A stretch of 64,000 nucleotides of DNA. Source: Pseudomonadales bacterium. Its GTDB lineage: Bacteria; Pseudomonadota; Gammaproteobacteria; Pseudomonadales; Ketobacteraceae. Under the pieces are notes generated by a model. It was not told where the DNA came from, searched no databases, and worked only from the letters and a program-made list of their open reading frames with translations. Made by a program: the position numbers and the translations under genes. Location of the stretch: the NCBI GenBank assembly GCA_020062665.1, contig JAGUVW010000011.1:1-64000 (forward strand), read 5' to 3'. This document shows positions 47,424-56,551 of this stretch, in pieces; the stretch's first letter is position 1, and the number at the start of each line of letters is the position of its first letter.

Positions 47424-47431
47424 AAACCGAT

Positions 47432-47553
47432 GAAATCAAGTTGTGCAGGATTCGTTGGAGATGGACGCTCTGCGGCATGGATGCCGCGGAGCAGCCCCCA
47501 GGGATGGGTTCACGGCGTGTCCAGCTTCAACGAATCCTGCACAACTTGATTTC
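47432..47553 (+). repeat. Palindromic element 2 between arcA and arcB
   Basis: A perfect 26-bp inverted repeat (47432-47457 against 47528-47553) enclosing 70 bases. The conserved 64-base core is 47461-47524, bounded by TGGAC/GTCCA. Hairpin a: GCGGCA 47472-47477, TGCCGC 47482-47487, showing ATGGA. Hairpin b: CCC 47497-47499, GGG 47506-47508, showing AGGGA. On the opposite strand the core is identical to that of element 3 except one base, yet the arms share nothing with elements 1 or 3. It would be transcribed within the arc message, ending 35 bases before the arcB ATG, and lacks a U-run. Confidence 0.9.
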
Positions 47554-47588
47554 CAGCATTTCCAGCCCATCAACCAAAGGACTAGACC

Positions 47589-48599
47589 ATGGCTTTCAAT
47601 CTGCATAACCGCAACCTGCTCAGCCTGATGCACCACACCACCCGCGAGCTGAAATATTTGCTGGATCTGTCCCGCGACCTGAAGCGGGCAAAATACGCCG
47701 GCACCGAACAGCAGCACCTGAAAGGCAAGAACATCGCGCTGATCTTCGAAAAAACCTCTACCCGCACCCGTTGCGCATTTGAAGTCGCCGCGTACGACCA
47801 GGGCGCCAACGTGACCTATATCGATCCTACTTCATCGCAGATCGGTCACAAGGAAACCATGAAGGATACCGCCCGCGTGCTGGGTCGCATGTACGACGCC
47901 ATCGAATACCGTGGCTTCAAACAGGAAATCGTGGAAGAACTGGCGAAATTTGCCGGCGTGCCGGTATTCAACGGCCTCACCGACGAATATCACCCCACCC
48001 AAATGCTGGCAGACGTGCTGACCATGCGCGAGCACAGCGACAAACCCCTGCACGACATCAGCTACGCCTACGTGGGCGATGCGCGCAACAACATGGGCAA
48101 CTCCCTGCTGCTGATCGGCGCCAAACTGGGCATGGACGTGCGCATCGGCGCACCCAAAGAACTGTGGCCCACAGATGAATTTGTGGAGCAGTGCAAGCAG
48201 TTCGCGGCAGAAAGCGGCGCGCGCATCACCCTCACCGAAGATCCGAAAGCGGCCGTGAAAGGCGTGGACTTCATTCACACCGACGTATGGGTATCCATGG
48301 GCGAGCCGATCGAAACCTGGGATTCGCGCATCAAGCTGCTGCTGCCGTATCAGGTGAACAAGGCGCTGATGCAGGCCACGGGCACACCACGCACGAAGTT
48401 CATGCACTGTCTGCCCGCGTTCCACAACACCGACACCAAGGTAGGCAAACAGATCGCGGAAAAATATCCGCATCTGGCCGGCGGCATCGAAGTGACCGAG
48501 GAAGTGTTCGAGTCACCCGCCTGCATCGCCTTCGAACAGGCAGAAAACCGCATGCACACTATCAAGGCCACCATGGTCGCTACATTGGGCAACGTGTAA
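47589..48599 (+). CDS. arcB: Ornithine carbamoyltransferase, catabolic
   Basis: 336 aa. Carries out phosphorolysis of citrulline to ornithine and carbamoyl phosphate. Carbamoyl-phosphate-binding [21 protein letters not shown], ornithine-binding [28 protein letters not shown] and HCLPAFHN are all intact. Length and the place between arcA and arcC indicate the catabolic enzyme rather than ArgF. An AAAGGA site precedes the ATG. Confidence 0.95.
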   Translation: MAFNLHNRNLLSLMHHTTRELKYLLDLSRDLKRAKYAGTEQQHLKGKNIALIFEKTSTRTRCAFEVAAYDQGANVTYIDPTSSQIGHKETMKDTARVLGRMYDAIEYRGFKQEIVEELAKFAGVPVFNGLTDEYHPTQMLADVLTMREHSDKPLHDISYAYVGDARNNMGNSLLLIGAKLGMDVRIGAPKELWPTDEFVEQCKQFAAESGARITLTEDPKAAVKGVDFIHTDVWVSMGEPIETWDSRIKLLLPYQVNKALMQATGTPRTKFMHCLPAFHNTDTKVGKQIAEKYPHLAGGIEVTEEVFESPACIAFEQAENRMHTIKATMVATLGNV

Positions 48600-48611
48600 G
48601 GAGAAAGCGCC

Positions 48612-49541
48612 ATGCGTATCGTGGTTGCACTTGGAGGCAATGCCCTGCTGCGGCGGGGCGAGGCCATGACATCGGAAAACCAGCGCGAAAACGTGCGCAT
48701 CGCGGCAGTGGAACTGGCCAAGATCGCGCCCGGCAACGAACTGGTGATCGCCCACGGCAATGGCCCTCAGGTGGGTTTGCTGGCACTGCAGGGCGCCGCC
48801 CACAATCCGGACAATCCATTTCCGCTGGATGTATTGGGCGCCGAAACCGAAGGCATGATCGGCTACATGATCGAACAGGAGCTGGGCAACCTGCTCCCGT
48901 TCGAAGTGCCGTTCGCCAGCATTCTCACGCAAGTGGAAGTGGATGCGAACGACCCTGCTTTCAAGGATCCCACCAAACCCATCGGCCCGGTGTATTCGAA
49001 AGCGGAAGCGGAAAAGCTGGCGAAGGAAAAAGGCTGGGCCATCAAGCCGGACGGCGACAAATTCCGCCGCGTAGTGGCGAGCCCTCGACCGAAGCGGATT
49101 TTTGAAATCCGTCCGATCAAGTGGCTGCTGGAAAAAGGCACCGTGGTAATTTGTGCCGGCGGCGGTGGCATTCCCACCGTGTACGACGCCAATCGCAAAC
49201 TGCACGGCATCGAGGCGGTGATTGACAAAGACCTGTGCTCGGCCCTGCTGGCGCAGGAACTGGAGGCCGATTTGCTGGTGATCGCTACTGACGTGGACGC
49301 GGCCTATATCGACTGGGGCAAGCCGACGCAGAAAGCAATTGCCCAGGCACACCCGGACGAAATCGACAAACTGGGTTTCGCTGCCGGTTCAATGGGGCCA
49401 AAAGTGCAGGCGGCCTGTGAGTTTGCCCGCCTCACTGGCAAGACAGCTGCCATCGGCGCATTGAAGGATATCGAGGCCATTGCGAAAGGCGACGGCGGCA
49501 CGCTGATCAGCACGGCGAAACCGGGAATTGTGTACCGCTGA
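48612..49541 (+). CDS. arcC: Carbamate kinase
   Basis: 309 aa. Makes ATP from carbamoyl phosphate and ADP, the energy-yielding step of the ADI pathway. The start [64 protein letters not shown] and [12 protein letters not shown] are all classical. AAGGAG precedes the ATG, twelve bases after arcB; the operon ends at the terminator 49571-49596. Confidence 0.96.
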   Translation: MRIVVALGGNALLRRGEAMTSENQRENVRIAAVELAKIAPGNELVIAHGNGPQVGLLALQGAAHNPDNPFPLDVLGAETEGMIGYMIEQELGNLLPFEVPFASILTQVEVDANDPAFKDPTKPIGPVYSKAEAEKLAKEKGWAIKPDGDKFRRVVASPRPKRIFEIRPIKWLLEKGTVVICAGGGGIPTVYDANRKLHGIEAVIDKDLCSALLAQELEADLLVIATDVDAAYIDWGKPTQKAIAQAHPDEIDKLGFAAGSMGPKVQAACEFARLTGKTAAIGALKDIEAIAKGDGGTLISTAKPGIVYR

Positions 49542-49570
49542 ACGGCTTTCAGCGCAGCCACTCCAACAAG

Positions 49571-49596
49571 AGCCGCAGCGACCTGCGGCTTTTTTC
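49571..49596 (+). terminator. Rho-independent terminator of the arc operon
   Basis: AGCCGCAG at 49571-49578, tetraloop CGAC, CTGCGGCT at 49583-49590, followed by TTTTT. Confidence 0.93.
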
Positions 49597-49663
49597 TTCC
49601 CGGTGCATGAACGGGCTGTCGAAACAGCGACATTGAAGACGGCCGCAAGTGGCTGCTGCTTCC

Positions 49664-50179
49664 TCAGAATGCCACAGTGGCGCCGAATTCCGGGTAAGTA
49701 GAAGAACAATCCTCGTAGATGCGTTCTTCACACTGCGAGTAGGTTTCATAGACGACACCGGCGCTCAAATAGAGATTTCCGCCAGTGGCAAAATAGAGAC
49801 CTGCCTTGCCACCGTAGGAATCCAGATCATCCCAATCCTCGATAAAGGCACGCCGGTAGAACGCACCAACGTAGGGTTTGATAGCGGCCTGGAAGAAGGT
49901 GTACTGGGCGGATGTGGTGACCTTGGTGATGCCGGGATCACCACTGGTCCAGGCCTCGACATTCAGACCCAGACTGAAGCCATCCGTTACGAAATAATTG
50001 CCGCCCACGCCGATGACGAGGTAATCGTCGTTGAACGCTTGCCCGCTACCGCCGGTTACCACGAAATGAGTGCGTCCCTTGGCGAAAACGCCGGCAGCCT
50101 CTGCCGCAGTGACTTCACTTGCAGCCAGCCCCACGAAGGGCACCGACGCTGCCATGATGAGTGCAAGATTCCTGTTCAT
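49664..50179 (-). CDS. Small outer-membrane beta-barrel protein
   Basis: 171 aa. Signal peptide to about residue 26 (VGLAASEVTAA|EAAG), then some eight amphipathic strands (THFVVTGGSGQAFNDDYLVIGVGGNYFV, LYFATGGNLYLSAGVVYETYS) and a terminal Phe (GATVAF). Two Cys in an acidic extracellular loop (QCEERIYEDCSS) may form a disulphide. Function unknown; unlinked to the flanking arc and cob genes. Confidence 0.75.
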   Translation of the reverse strand: MNRNLALIMAASVPFVGLAASEVTAAEAAGVFAKGRTHFVVTGGSGQAFNDDYLVIGVGGNYFVTDGFSLGLNVEAWTSGDPGITKVTTSAQYTFFQAAIKPYVGAFYRRAFIEDWDDLDSYGGKAGLYFATGGNLYLSAGVVYETYSQCEERIYEDCSSTYPEFGATVAF

Positions 50180-50281
50180 CGAATTGCAATCTCCGTTTTT
50201 GAGTGACTACAGCTATCTCATCCTAGCGCCGGACCTGCATAATTGATAGCGGGCCTGGATCAAGTTTTTCGCATTTGGATT

Positions 50282-51745
50282 TCATTCTTCCCACAGCAAT
50301 TGCCGCAGCCTGGTCATATCCAGATGGGCTGCTGTGGCATCTGCCAGGCGATCAATCTGACGCTCACGCTCTTCCCGATAATCAAAATTTTCCGCCGCAC
50401 GCAAACCGGCCCACTGCAATAGGGTTGCAAGTGCATCCGGGTGATCGAACAGGCCGTGCAGGTAGGTGCCCAGAATCTGGCCGTCGGGCGATTGCGCGCC
50501 ATCGGTGTTGCCGTCGCTGAAACGAATCAGCGGCTTTTGCAGCGACGCGCCCGTGCTGATGCCGCAATGAATTTCGTAACCTTCGCAGGCAGCGTTTTCC
50601 GGCAGCAAGGCACCTTGTCGCCGCTGCAATTGTTTTTCCGGCAGCAAGGTGGTGCTCATGTCGAGCAGCGCGAGCCCGTTGGCATCACAGGGACGACCTT
50701 CGATGCCGTAGGGATCGTGCAAACTGTTCCCCAGCATCTGGAAGCCGCCGCAGATGCCCAGCAGTTTTCCGCCGAACCGCAGATGCTTTTTGATCTGCGC
50801 ATCCCAGCTTTGCTGTTGCAACCACTGCAGATCCGCGATGGTATTTTTGCTGCCGGGCAGAATGATCAGATCGGCCGGCGGCAATGCCTCGCCTCCCCGC
50901 ACGTAGTGGAATTCCACTTGCGGATGCAGGCGCAGTGGATCGAAATCCGTGTGATTGCTGATGCGTGGCAGCACGGGCACCACCACGGAAATTTTTTGCG
51001 TATGCTGTTTGTCGACGTCGATCTTGTTGATGCCGTCCTCGCCGTCGATGTGGAGGCCGTGCAGATAGGGCAGCACGCCCAGCACGGGTTTGCCGGTATG
51101 TTGTTCCAGCCAGTCCAGCCCCGGCTGCAGCAGTTTGATGTCGCCGCGAAAACGGTTGATCACGAAACCTTTCACCCGCGCCTGCTCCGACGCGCTGAGC
51201 AGCGCCAGCGTGCCAACGATATGCGCGAACACACCGCCGCGATCGATGTCGGCAATCAGGATCACCGGGCAGTCCACCGCTTCGGCGAAGCCCATGTTGG
51301 CGATGTCGCGGTCGCGCAGATTGATTTCCGCCGGGCTGCCGGCACCTTCCACCAGAATCAGTTCGTATTGCCGCTGCAGGCGCTGGTAGCTTTCCAGTAC
51401 GGCGTTCATGGCGATGGTTTTGTATTCGTGATATTGCACCGCGTTCATCTGGTGACGGGCCTTGCCGTGGATGATGATCTGGGCGCCGATGTCGGTGGTG
51501 GGTTTGAGCAACACCGGATTCATGTCCACCACGGGATCGAGCCCCGCCGCTTGTGCCTGCAGGGCCTGGGCACGACCGATTTCGCCGCCGTCCACGGTGA
51601 CTGCGCTGTTGAGGGCCATGTTCTGGGGCTTGAAGGGGACGACGCGCACGCCTTCGCGCTTGAAGATGCGGCAGAGGGCGGCAACCAAAGTGGATTTGCC
51701 GGCGTCGGAGGTGGTGCCTTGTACCATCAGGGTGGGGGTGGTCAT
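50282..51745 (-). CDS. cobQ: Cobyric acid synthase
   Basis: 487 aa from the ATG at 51745; the open frame upstream is a shadow of cbiB. It amidates adenosylcobyrinic acid a,c-diamide at four positions using glutamine. N-terminal dethiobiotin-synthetase-like domain with [52 protein letters not shown]-terminal class-I amidotransferase domain with nucleophile Cys in [12 protein letters not shown] and His in [11 protein letters not shown]. Element 3 sits 40 bases upstream, in its probable leader. Confidence 0.96.
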   Translation of the reverse strand: MTTPTLMVQGTTSDAGKSTLVAALCRIFKREGVRVVPFKPQNMALNSAVTVDGGEIGRAQALQAQAAGLDPVVDMNPVLLKPTTDIGAQIIIHGKARHQMNAVQYHEYKTIAMNAVLESYQRLQRQYELILVEGAGSPAEINLRDRDIANMGFAEAVDCPVILIADIDRGGVFAHIVGTLALLSASEQARVKGFVINRFRGDIKLLQPGLDWLEQHTGKPVLGVLPYLHGLHIDGEDGINKIDVDKQHTQKISVVVPVLPRISNHTDFDPLRLHPQVEFHYVRGGEALPPADLIILPGSKNTIADLQWLQQQSWDAQIKKHLRFGGKLLGICGGFQMLGNSLHDPYGIEGRPCDANGLALLDMSTTLLPEKQLQRRQGALLPENAACEGYEIHCGISTGASLQKPLIRFSDGNTDGAQSPDGQILGTYLHGLFDHPDALATLLQWAGLRAAENFDYREERERQIDRLADATAAHLDMTRLRQLLWEE

Positions 51746-51784
51746 GGTATACTGTTGGGCCTTTTTCCGTGCGGGATTGCCGCC

Positions 51785-51898
51785 TTGAAAGGTTGTGGGG
51801 AGTTTAGATCTGGACACGCCGTGAACCCATCCCTGGGGGCTGCTCCGCGGCATCCCTGCCGCAGAGCGTCCATATCTAAACTCCCCACAACCTTTCAA
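51785..51898 (-). repeat. Palindromic element 3 between divergent cobQ and cbiB
   Basis: A perfect 25-bp inverted repeat (51785-51809 against 51874-51898) with a 64-base core. Read on the minus strand the core matches element 2 with one change: hairpin a shows AGGGA instead of ATGGA (GCGGCA and TGCCGC stem, plus-strand 51847-51852 and 51857-51862). Hairpin b is unchanged (plus-strand CCC 51826-51828, GGG 51835-51837). Core edges TGGAC/GTCCA extend the stem. The arms are unrelated to those of elements 1 and 2. It fills nearly all of the gap between cobQ and cbiB and is sense for the cobQ leader. Confidence 0.9.
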
Positions 51899-51920
51899 CG
51901 CTGTATCGAGCTTCGTTTCC

Positions 51921-52820
51921 ATGCCCATTGTATTGATAAAAATCCTGATTGCACTGGTACTGGACCAGATTCTGGGGGAACCCCGCCGCTGGCACCCGCT
52001 GGTGGGGTTCGGCACCCTGGCCGGCCGCCTCGAAACCCGCTTCAACCAGGGCACGCAGCGTATTCTGAATGGCACCTTCGCCTGGGCGCTGGCCGTATTG
52101 CCCTGGGTAGCCATGGCGTACTGGCTCAGCAGCCATTTCGGCTGGCTGTTCGACGTCGTCATTCTGTATCTGGCCATCGGCCGCAAGAGTCTGTTCGAGC
52201 ACAGCCAGCGGGTCTGGCAGGCGCTGACACAAGCAGATCTGGATTCCGCCCGCCACCACACCGGCATGATCGTCAGTCGCGAAACCGCCGCGCTGGATGA
52301 AACCGGATGTACCCGCGCCGCCATCGAGTCCGTGCTGGAAAATGCCAACGATGGCATCCTCGGCGCCCTGTTCTGGTTTGCGCTGCTGGGCGCACCGGGC
52401 GTGGTGCTGTATCGCCTCGCCAACACGTTGGATGCCATGTGGGGTTACCGCACCGAACGCTTCAACGCATTCGGCCGCGCCGCTGCCCGCATCGATGATG
52501 TGCTGAATTTCATTCCCGCCCGACTCTGCGCGTTCGCCTATGCAGTGGCCGGCGATTTTCCCCGTGCAATGGATGGCTGGCGCACCCAGGCCCACTTGCT
52601 GAAAAGTCCCAACGGCGGCCCGGTAATGACCGCCGGTGCCGGCGCGCTCAACCTGCAATTGGGTGGTCCGGCGGTGTATCACGGCATCACGTTTGACAAA
52701 CCCTTCTTTGGTGGAGAAATCATTCCGCAAGCCGACGACATCCTGCGCGCCAATCGTCTGGTGGATCGCGCCATTGTCGTTGTGATTGTCCTGCTCGCAG
52801 GTGTGATGCTATGGCTATGA
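51921..52820 (+). CDS. cbiB: Adenosylcobinamide-phosphate synthase
   Basis: 299 aa inner-membrane enzyme that couples cobyric acid with aminopropanol (phosphate). The start [29 protein letters not shown] is a clear CbiB/CobD signature; later [66 protein letters not shown] and [13 protein letters not shown]. Five or so membrane segments. It overlaps the following decarboxylase by ten bases. Confidence 0.95.
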   Translation: MPIVLIKILIALVLDQILGEPRRWHPLVGFGTLAGRLETRFNQGTQRILNGTFAWALAVLPWVAMAYWLSSHFGWLFDVVILYLAIGRKSLFEHSQRVWQALTQADLDSARHHTGMIVSRETAALDETGCTRAAIESVLENANDGILGALFWFALLGAPGVVLYRLANTLDAMWGYRTERFNAFGRAAARIDDVLNFIPARLCAFAYAVAGDFPRAMDGWRTQAHLLKSPNGGPVMTAGAGALNLQLGGPAVYHGITFDKPFFGGEIIPQADDILRANRLVDRAIVVVIVLLAGVMLWL

Positions 52821-53821
52821 ACAACGACACACCCCAGCATGGCGGCAACCTGCAACAGGCGGCGCAAACTTACGGCATTCCCCACTCCGACTGGCTGGAT
52901 CTGTCGACCGGGATTGCACCGTTCCCCTGGCCGGTTCCGCCGGTACCTGCTGAAGTCTGGCAGCGACTGCCGGAACAAAATGGTGAGCTGGAACAGGCCG
53001 CGCTGAATTATTACGGCAGCACGGCTCTGCCTGTGCCCGGCAGCCAGTGGGCGATCCAGCAGTTGCCCACCTTGTTTGCAACAAGCCGCGTGCTGATCGC
53101 GCAGGAATCCTACGAGGAATATCGTTTCTGGTGGCAACAGCAAGGCCACAACGTCGAAACGTTCAACGCACTGCCGGATGCCACACAACTGCGCGAACGG
53201 GATATCGTGATCGTCATCAATCCCAACAATCCCACCGCGCAGAAATATTCACTGCAACGTCTGCAGCAGCTGGCAAACGAGTTACAGCAAAAAGGCGGCT
53301 GGCTGATCGTGGACGAAGCCTTTATGGATGCGACGCCGGAATATTCACTGCTGCCATCGCTGCAGCCGGAGCAGAACATCGTCGTGCTGCGCTCGCTGGG
53401 AAAATTTTTCGGCCTGGCGGGAATTCGTACCGGCTTTGTGCTGGGCAACACCTGCATTCAGACAACATTGCAAAGCAAGCTCGGCCCCTGGGCCATCAGT
53501 CATCCGGCACAATGGATCGCCACTCAGGCACTGGCCGATACGCACTGGCACGTTGCGCAACGCCAACGGCTGCTGCGGGCCAGCACCCACCTGCAGTCGC
53601 TGCTGGTGGAATATTTTTCCCCCGACACACTCACGGCTGCGCCACTGTTCGTCAGCGTGAAGCTGGACAGCGACACCACTGCACAACGCTGGCAGCAATC
53701 CCTTGCCCGTCACGGCATCTGGATTCGTCGCTTTCCGCACTGGAATCGACTGCGGTTTGGCATAGCCGATGACACAGGACTGCAGCGACTGGCCTCGACG
53801 CTACGACTGATGGATCAGTAA
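52811..53821 (+). CDS. cobD: Threonine-phosphate decarboxylase
   Basis: 336 aa PLP enzyme, aminotransferase class I/II fold, making (R)-1-aminopropan-2-yl phosphate for CbiB. N-terminal HGGNLQQAAQTYGIPHSDWLDLSTGIAPFPWP is diagnostic. Cofactor residues: VINPNNPT (Asn), VDEAFMDATPE (Asp), and the Schiff-base Lys in RSLGKFFGLAGIRTGF. Start codon may be MAMNND or the second Met two codons on. Coupled with cbiB. Confidence 0.93.
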   Translation: MAMNNDTPQHGGNLQQAAQTYGIPHSDWLDLSTGIAPFPWPVPPVPAEVWQRLPEQNGELEQAALNYYGSTALPVPGSQWAIQQLPTLFATSRVLIAQESYEEYRFWWQQQGHNVETFNALPDATQLRERDIVIVINPNNPTAQKYSLQRLQQLANELQQKGGWLIVDEAFMDATPEYSLLPSLQPEQNIVVLRSLGKFFGLAGIRTGFVLGNTCIQTTLQSKLGPWAISHPAQWIATQALADTHWHVAQRQRLLRASTHLQSLLVEYFSPDTLTAAPLFVSVKLDSDTTAQRWQQSLARHGIWIRRFPHWNRLRFGIADDTGLQRLASTLRLMDQ

Positions 53822-53974
53822 AGATCCGTTTGCCGATAACGCCATCAACGCCCTCTCCTTTCGCACGGCGCAAATTCACTTTTGCTTTCCCCGTCGAAAA
53901 GGATAATCTGATCCCAGTCCGTTGCCCGACATTTCCAACGTTGCAACGTCATCAACACCAGCATGGATGTGCAC

Positions 53975-55393
53975 ATGAAAACAATAAAAACAAAACCACT
54001 TTGGCTGACATCCACCTTGTTGTGCGGCGCCTTCCTGCTCACCGGCTGCGACAAGATCAAGGACATTCCCGTCGGCACCGGTTACGCCGCCAAGCAGATC
54101 TGCTCCAGCCTGTTCGTCAGCGAACTTCCCCGCAACACCGTCATTCACCGTTTTGTCGCGCCACAGCTGCAGGAGCTGCCGCTGGTCTGGAACATTCAGG
54201 TGGATGAAGAAAACAAGACTGTGTCGGTGCGGGACAATGTTTTCATCGAGCAGAATCTGAATGTCGCGTACTACCGTGAAGGCTTCGGTTGCACGCTGCT
54301 GCACGATGCCACACCGGAGCAACTCGATGCGCAACTGCCCGCGTTGTATCCCGCCACGCCGCCGGCTGAAGCACCCTGGCCCTTGGGTGACGGTGCGGCA
54401 GAACCTGATGTGCCCGGCATTGACTACGCACAACTGAACGCAGCCATCGACAGCGCATTCGTGCAGGCCAATCCGAATCCCGCCAATACGCTCGCGGTCG
54501 CAGTGGTGCATGAGGGCCGCCTGATTGCCGAACGCTATGCGCTGGGCGCCGATCGACACAGCCGTCTGGTGAGCTGGTCGATGGCCAAGAGCTTCACCGC
54601 CACACTGATCGGCCTGCTGCAGGATCAGGGTGCACTCAGCGTGAATGAACCCGCACCCGTGCCGGAATGGGCGGACACCGACAAATCCGCCATCACCCTC
54701 ACCCATCTGCTGCACATGGCTCCGGGGTTGCAGTGGAGCGAGAGCGATCAGGGCCCCACACCCGATCGCGGCCGCATGCTGTTCACCCGCCCTGATCACG
54801 CAGCGTTTTATCTGCAACAGCCACTGACCGCTGAACCTGGCACTGAATTCAACTATTCCACCGGTGTCACCAACCTGCTTGCCCGCATCGTGCAGGATCA
54901 AGTGGGTGGCTCGCTGCAGGATACCTATCGCTTCGTGCATGAATCCCTGTTTGCGCCGCTGGGTATCCACGATGCCGTGCTGGAATTCGACACCGCCGGC
55001 AATCCGGTGGGGGGTGCCAGTCTGTACATGACGGCGCGGGACTGGGCCAAACTCGGATTGCTGTACGCGCGCAAGGGAAACTGGCTGGGTGAACAACTGC
55101 TGTCGGAAGCGTGGATCGACTTTGCCTTGGCGCCATCGCCTGCCAGTCAGAGTTACGGCGCGCAGATCTGGCTCAATCATGATCTGAAAATGTGGCCCTA
55201 TCTGCCGGCCGACAGCTTTGCCTTCCGCGGATTTCATCAGCAGATCGTGCTGGTGGTGCCAAGCCATGATCTAATCCTGGTGCGGCAGGGTGTGACGCTC
55301 AAACCGGAACATTTCGATCTGCAGAGCCTGGTCACCGGCATCATGGCCAGCCTGCCGACAACCTCAACCCACTTTGCGAGTACATCACCATGA
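53975..55393 (+). CDS. Serine hydrolase lipoprotein, beta-lactamase/6-aminohexanoate-oligomer hydrolase family
   Basis: 472 aa from the second ATG (53975); the first ATG at 53963 has no ribosome site. A lipoprotein signal is present (LLCGAFLLTGCDK). After a 130-residue leader domain comes a class-C beta-lactamase-like domain with catalytic SxxK in SWSMAKSF, the YxS-type motif FNYSTGVTN and a final GFHQQ where HxG lies in lactamases. NylB-type amide hydrolases, esterases and D-aminopeptidases share this fold; the substrate is unknown. Its stop overlaps the iron alcohol dehydrogenase start (ATGA). Confidence 0.85.
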   Translation: MKTIKTKPLWLTSTLLCGAFLLTGCDKIKDIPVGTGYAAKQICSSLFVSELPRNTVIHRFVAPQLQELPLVWNIQVDEENKTVSVRDNVFIEQNLNVAYYREGFGCTLLHDATPEQLDAQLPALYPATPPAEAPWPLGDGAAEPDVPGIDYAQLNAAIDSAFVQANPNPANTLAVAVVHEGRLIAERYALGADRHSRLVSWSMAKSFTATLIGLLQDQGALSVNEPAPVPEWADTDKSAITLTHLLHMAPGLQWSESDQGPTPDRGRMLFTRPDHAAFYLQQPLTAEPGTEFNYSTGVTNLLARIVQDQVGGSLQDTYRFVHESLFAPLGIHDAVLEFDTAGNPVGGASLYMTARDWAKLGLLYARKGNWLGEQLLSEAWIDFALAPSPASQSYGAQIWLNHDLKMWPYLPADSFAFRGFHQQIVLVVPSHDLILVRQGVTLKPEHFDLQSLVTGIMASLPTTSTHFASTSP

Positions 55394-56535
55394 GCAGCCC
55401 GATTCTGCTGCCGCGCATTCTCCATATCGGCGCCGGTGCTTCTGCACAAGTGGGCAACGTGCTGGAAGCCCTGGGCTGTTCGCGCCCGCTGATCGTCACC
55501 GATGCCAGCATGGTGAAACTGGGTTACGTGGAGCGCCTGCAAGCGCATCTGCCACCGAGCGACGTGTACGCCGACACGGTGCCGGAACCCACCGAAGCCT
55601 CGATCATCGCCGGCGTGGAAAAAGTGAAATCCGGCACTTACGACTGCATCATCGCGCTGGGCGGCGGCAGCCCCATCGACAGCGCCAAGGCCATCGCCAT
55701 CCTCGGCAAATACGGCGGCCGCATGCGAGACTACAAAGTGCCGCGCATCGTCAACGAGCCGGGCCTGCCGGTGATTGCGATTCCCACCACCGCCGGCACC
55801 GGTTCCGAAGCCACCCGCGTTACCGTCATCACCGATCACGAGCGCGATGAAAAAATGCTGTGCCTGGGCATGGGATTTCTGCCGGTTGCGGCACTGGTGG
55901 ATTTCGAGCTGACCCTGAGCCTGCCACCGCGCACCACGGCGGATACCGGCATCGACGCCCTCACCCACGCCATCGAAGCCTACGTATCGAAGAAAGCCAA
56001 TCCGTACACCGACAGCCAGGCCCTGCAGGCCATGCAACTGATTGCACCGAACCTGCGCCGCGCCTATCACGATGGCCAGGATCGCCCCGCGCGGGAAGCC
56101 ATGATGCTCGGCGCCACGCTCGCCGGCATCGCCTTTTCCAACGCATCGGTAGCGCTGGTGCACGGCATGAGCCGTCCCATCGGTGCCTTCTTTCATGTGC
56201 CGCACGGTCTGTCGAATGCGATGCTGCTCCCCACTGTCACGGCGTACTCCATTCCCGCCGCCAGCGCCCGCTACGCGGATTGCGCACGGGCGATGAAAGT
56301 GGCCAGCACCGAGGACTCCGATGCCGTGGCCAATCACAAATTGCTGGAAGAATTGCGCGCGCTGAATGCAGAACTGCAGGTGCCAACGCCGGAAGCCTTC
56401 GGCATCAACCGCTTCGCTTTTTTCAATCTGACCCGCACCATGGCGGAACAGGCGCTGGCGTCCGGTTCGCCCGGCAACAATCCGCGCGTGCCCACGGTGG
56501 ATGAAATGGTGAAACTGTACGAACAACTCTGGTGA
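55390..56535 (+). CDS. Iron-containing alcohol dehydrogenase
   Basis: 381 aa group III ADH. NAD-binding GGGSPIDSAKAIAIL and PTTAGTGSEATRVTVITD, metal ligands in ADTGIDALTHAIEAYVS and VHGMSRPIGAFFHVPHGLSNAMLL. Oxidises or reduces an alcohol/aldehyde pair in the cytoplasm. Translationally coupled to the upstream serine-hydrolase lipoprotein, so the two may act on one substrate (for example an ester or amide giving an alcohol), which is inference. Confidence 0.93.
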   Translation: MSSPILLPRILHIGAGASAQVGNVLEALGCSRPLIVTDASMVKLGYVERLQAHLPPSDVYADTVPEPTEASIIAGVEKVKSGTYDCIIALGGGSPIDSAKAIAILGKYGGRMRDYKVPRIVNEPGLPVIAIPTTAGTGSEATRVTVITDHERDEKMLCLGMGFLPVAALVDFELTLSLPPRTTADTGIDALTHAIEAYVSKKANPYTDSQALQAMQLIAPNLRRAYHDGQDRPAREAMMLGATLAGIAFSNASVALVHGMSRPIGAFFHVPHGLSNAMLLPTVTAYSIPAASARYADCARAMKVASTEDSDAVANHKLLEELRALNAELQVPTPEAFGINRFAFFNLTRTMAEQALASGSPGNNPRVPTVDEMVKLYEQLW

Positions 56536-56551
56536 GACACGCGAACACACC

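Noticed and set aside
47432-47553. Element 2 as an intrinsic terminator or integron attC site
   Set aside because: No U-run follows the stem. attC sites keep their ends and vary in the middle; here the middle is constant and the ends vary.
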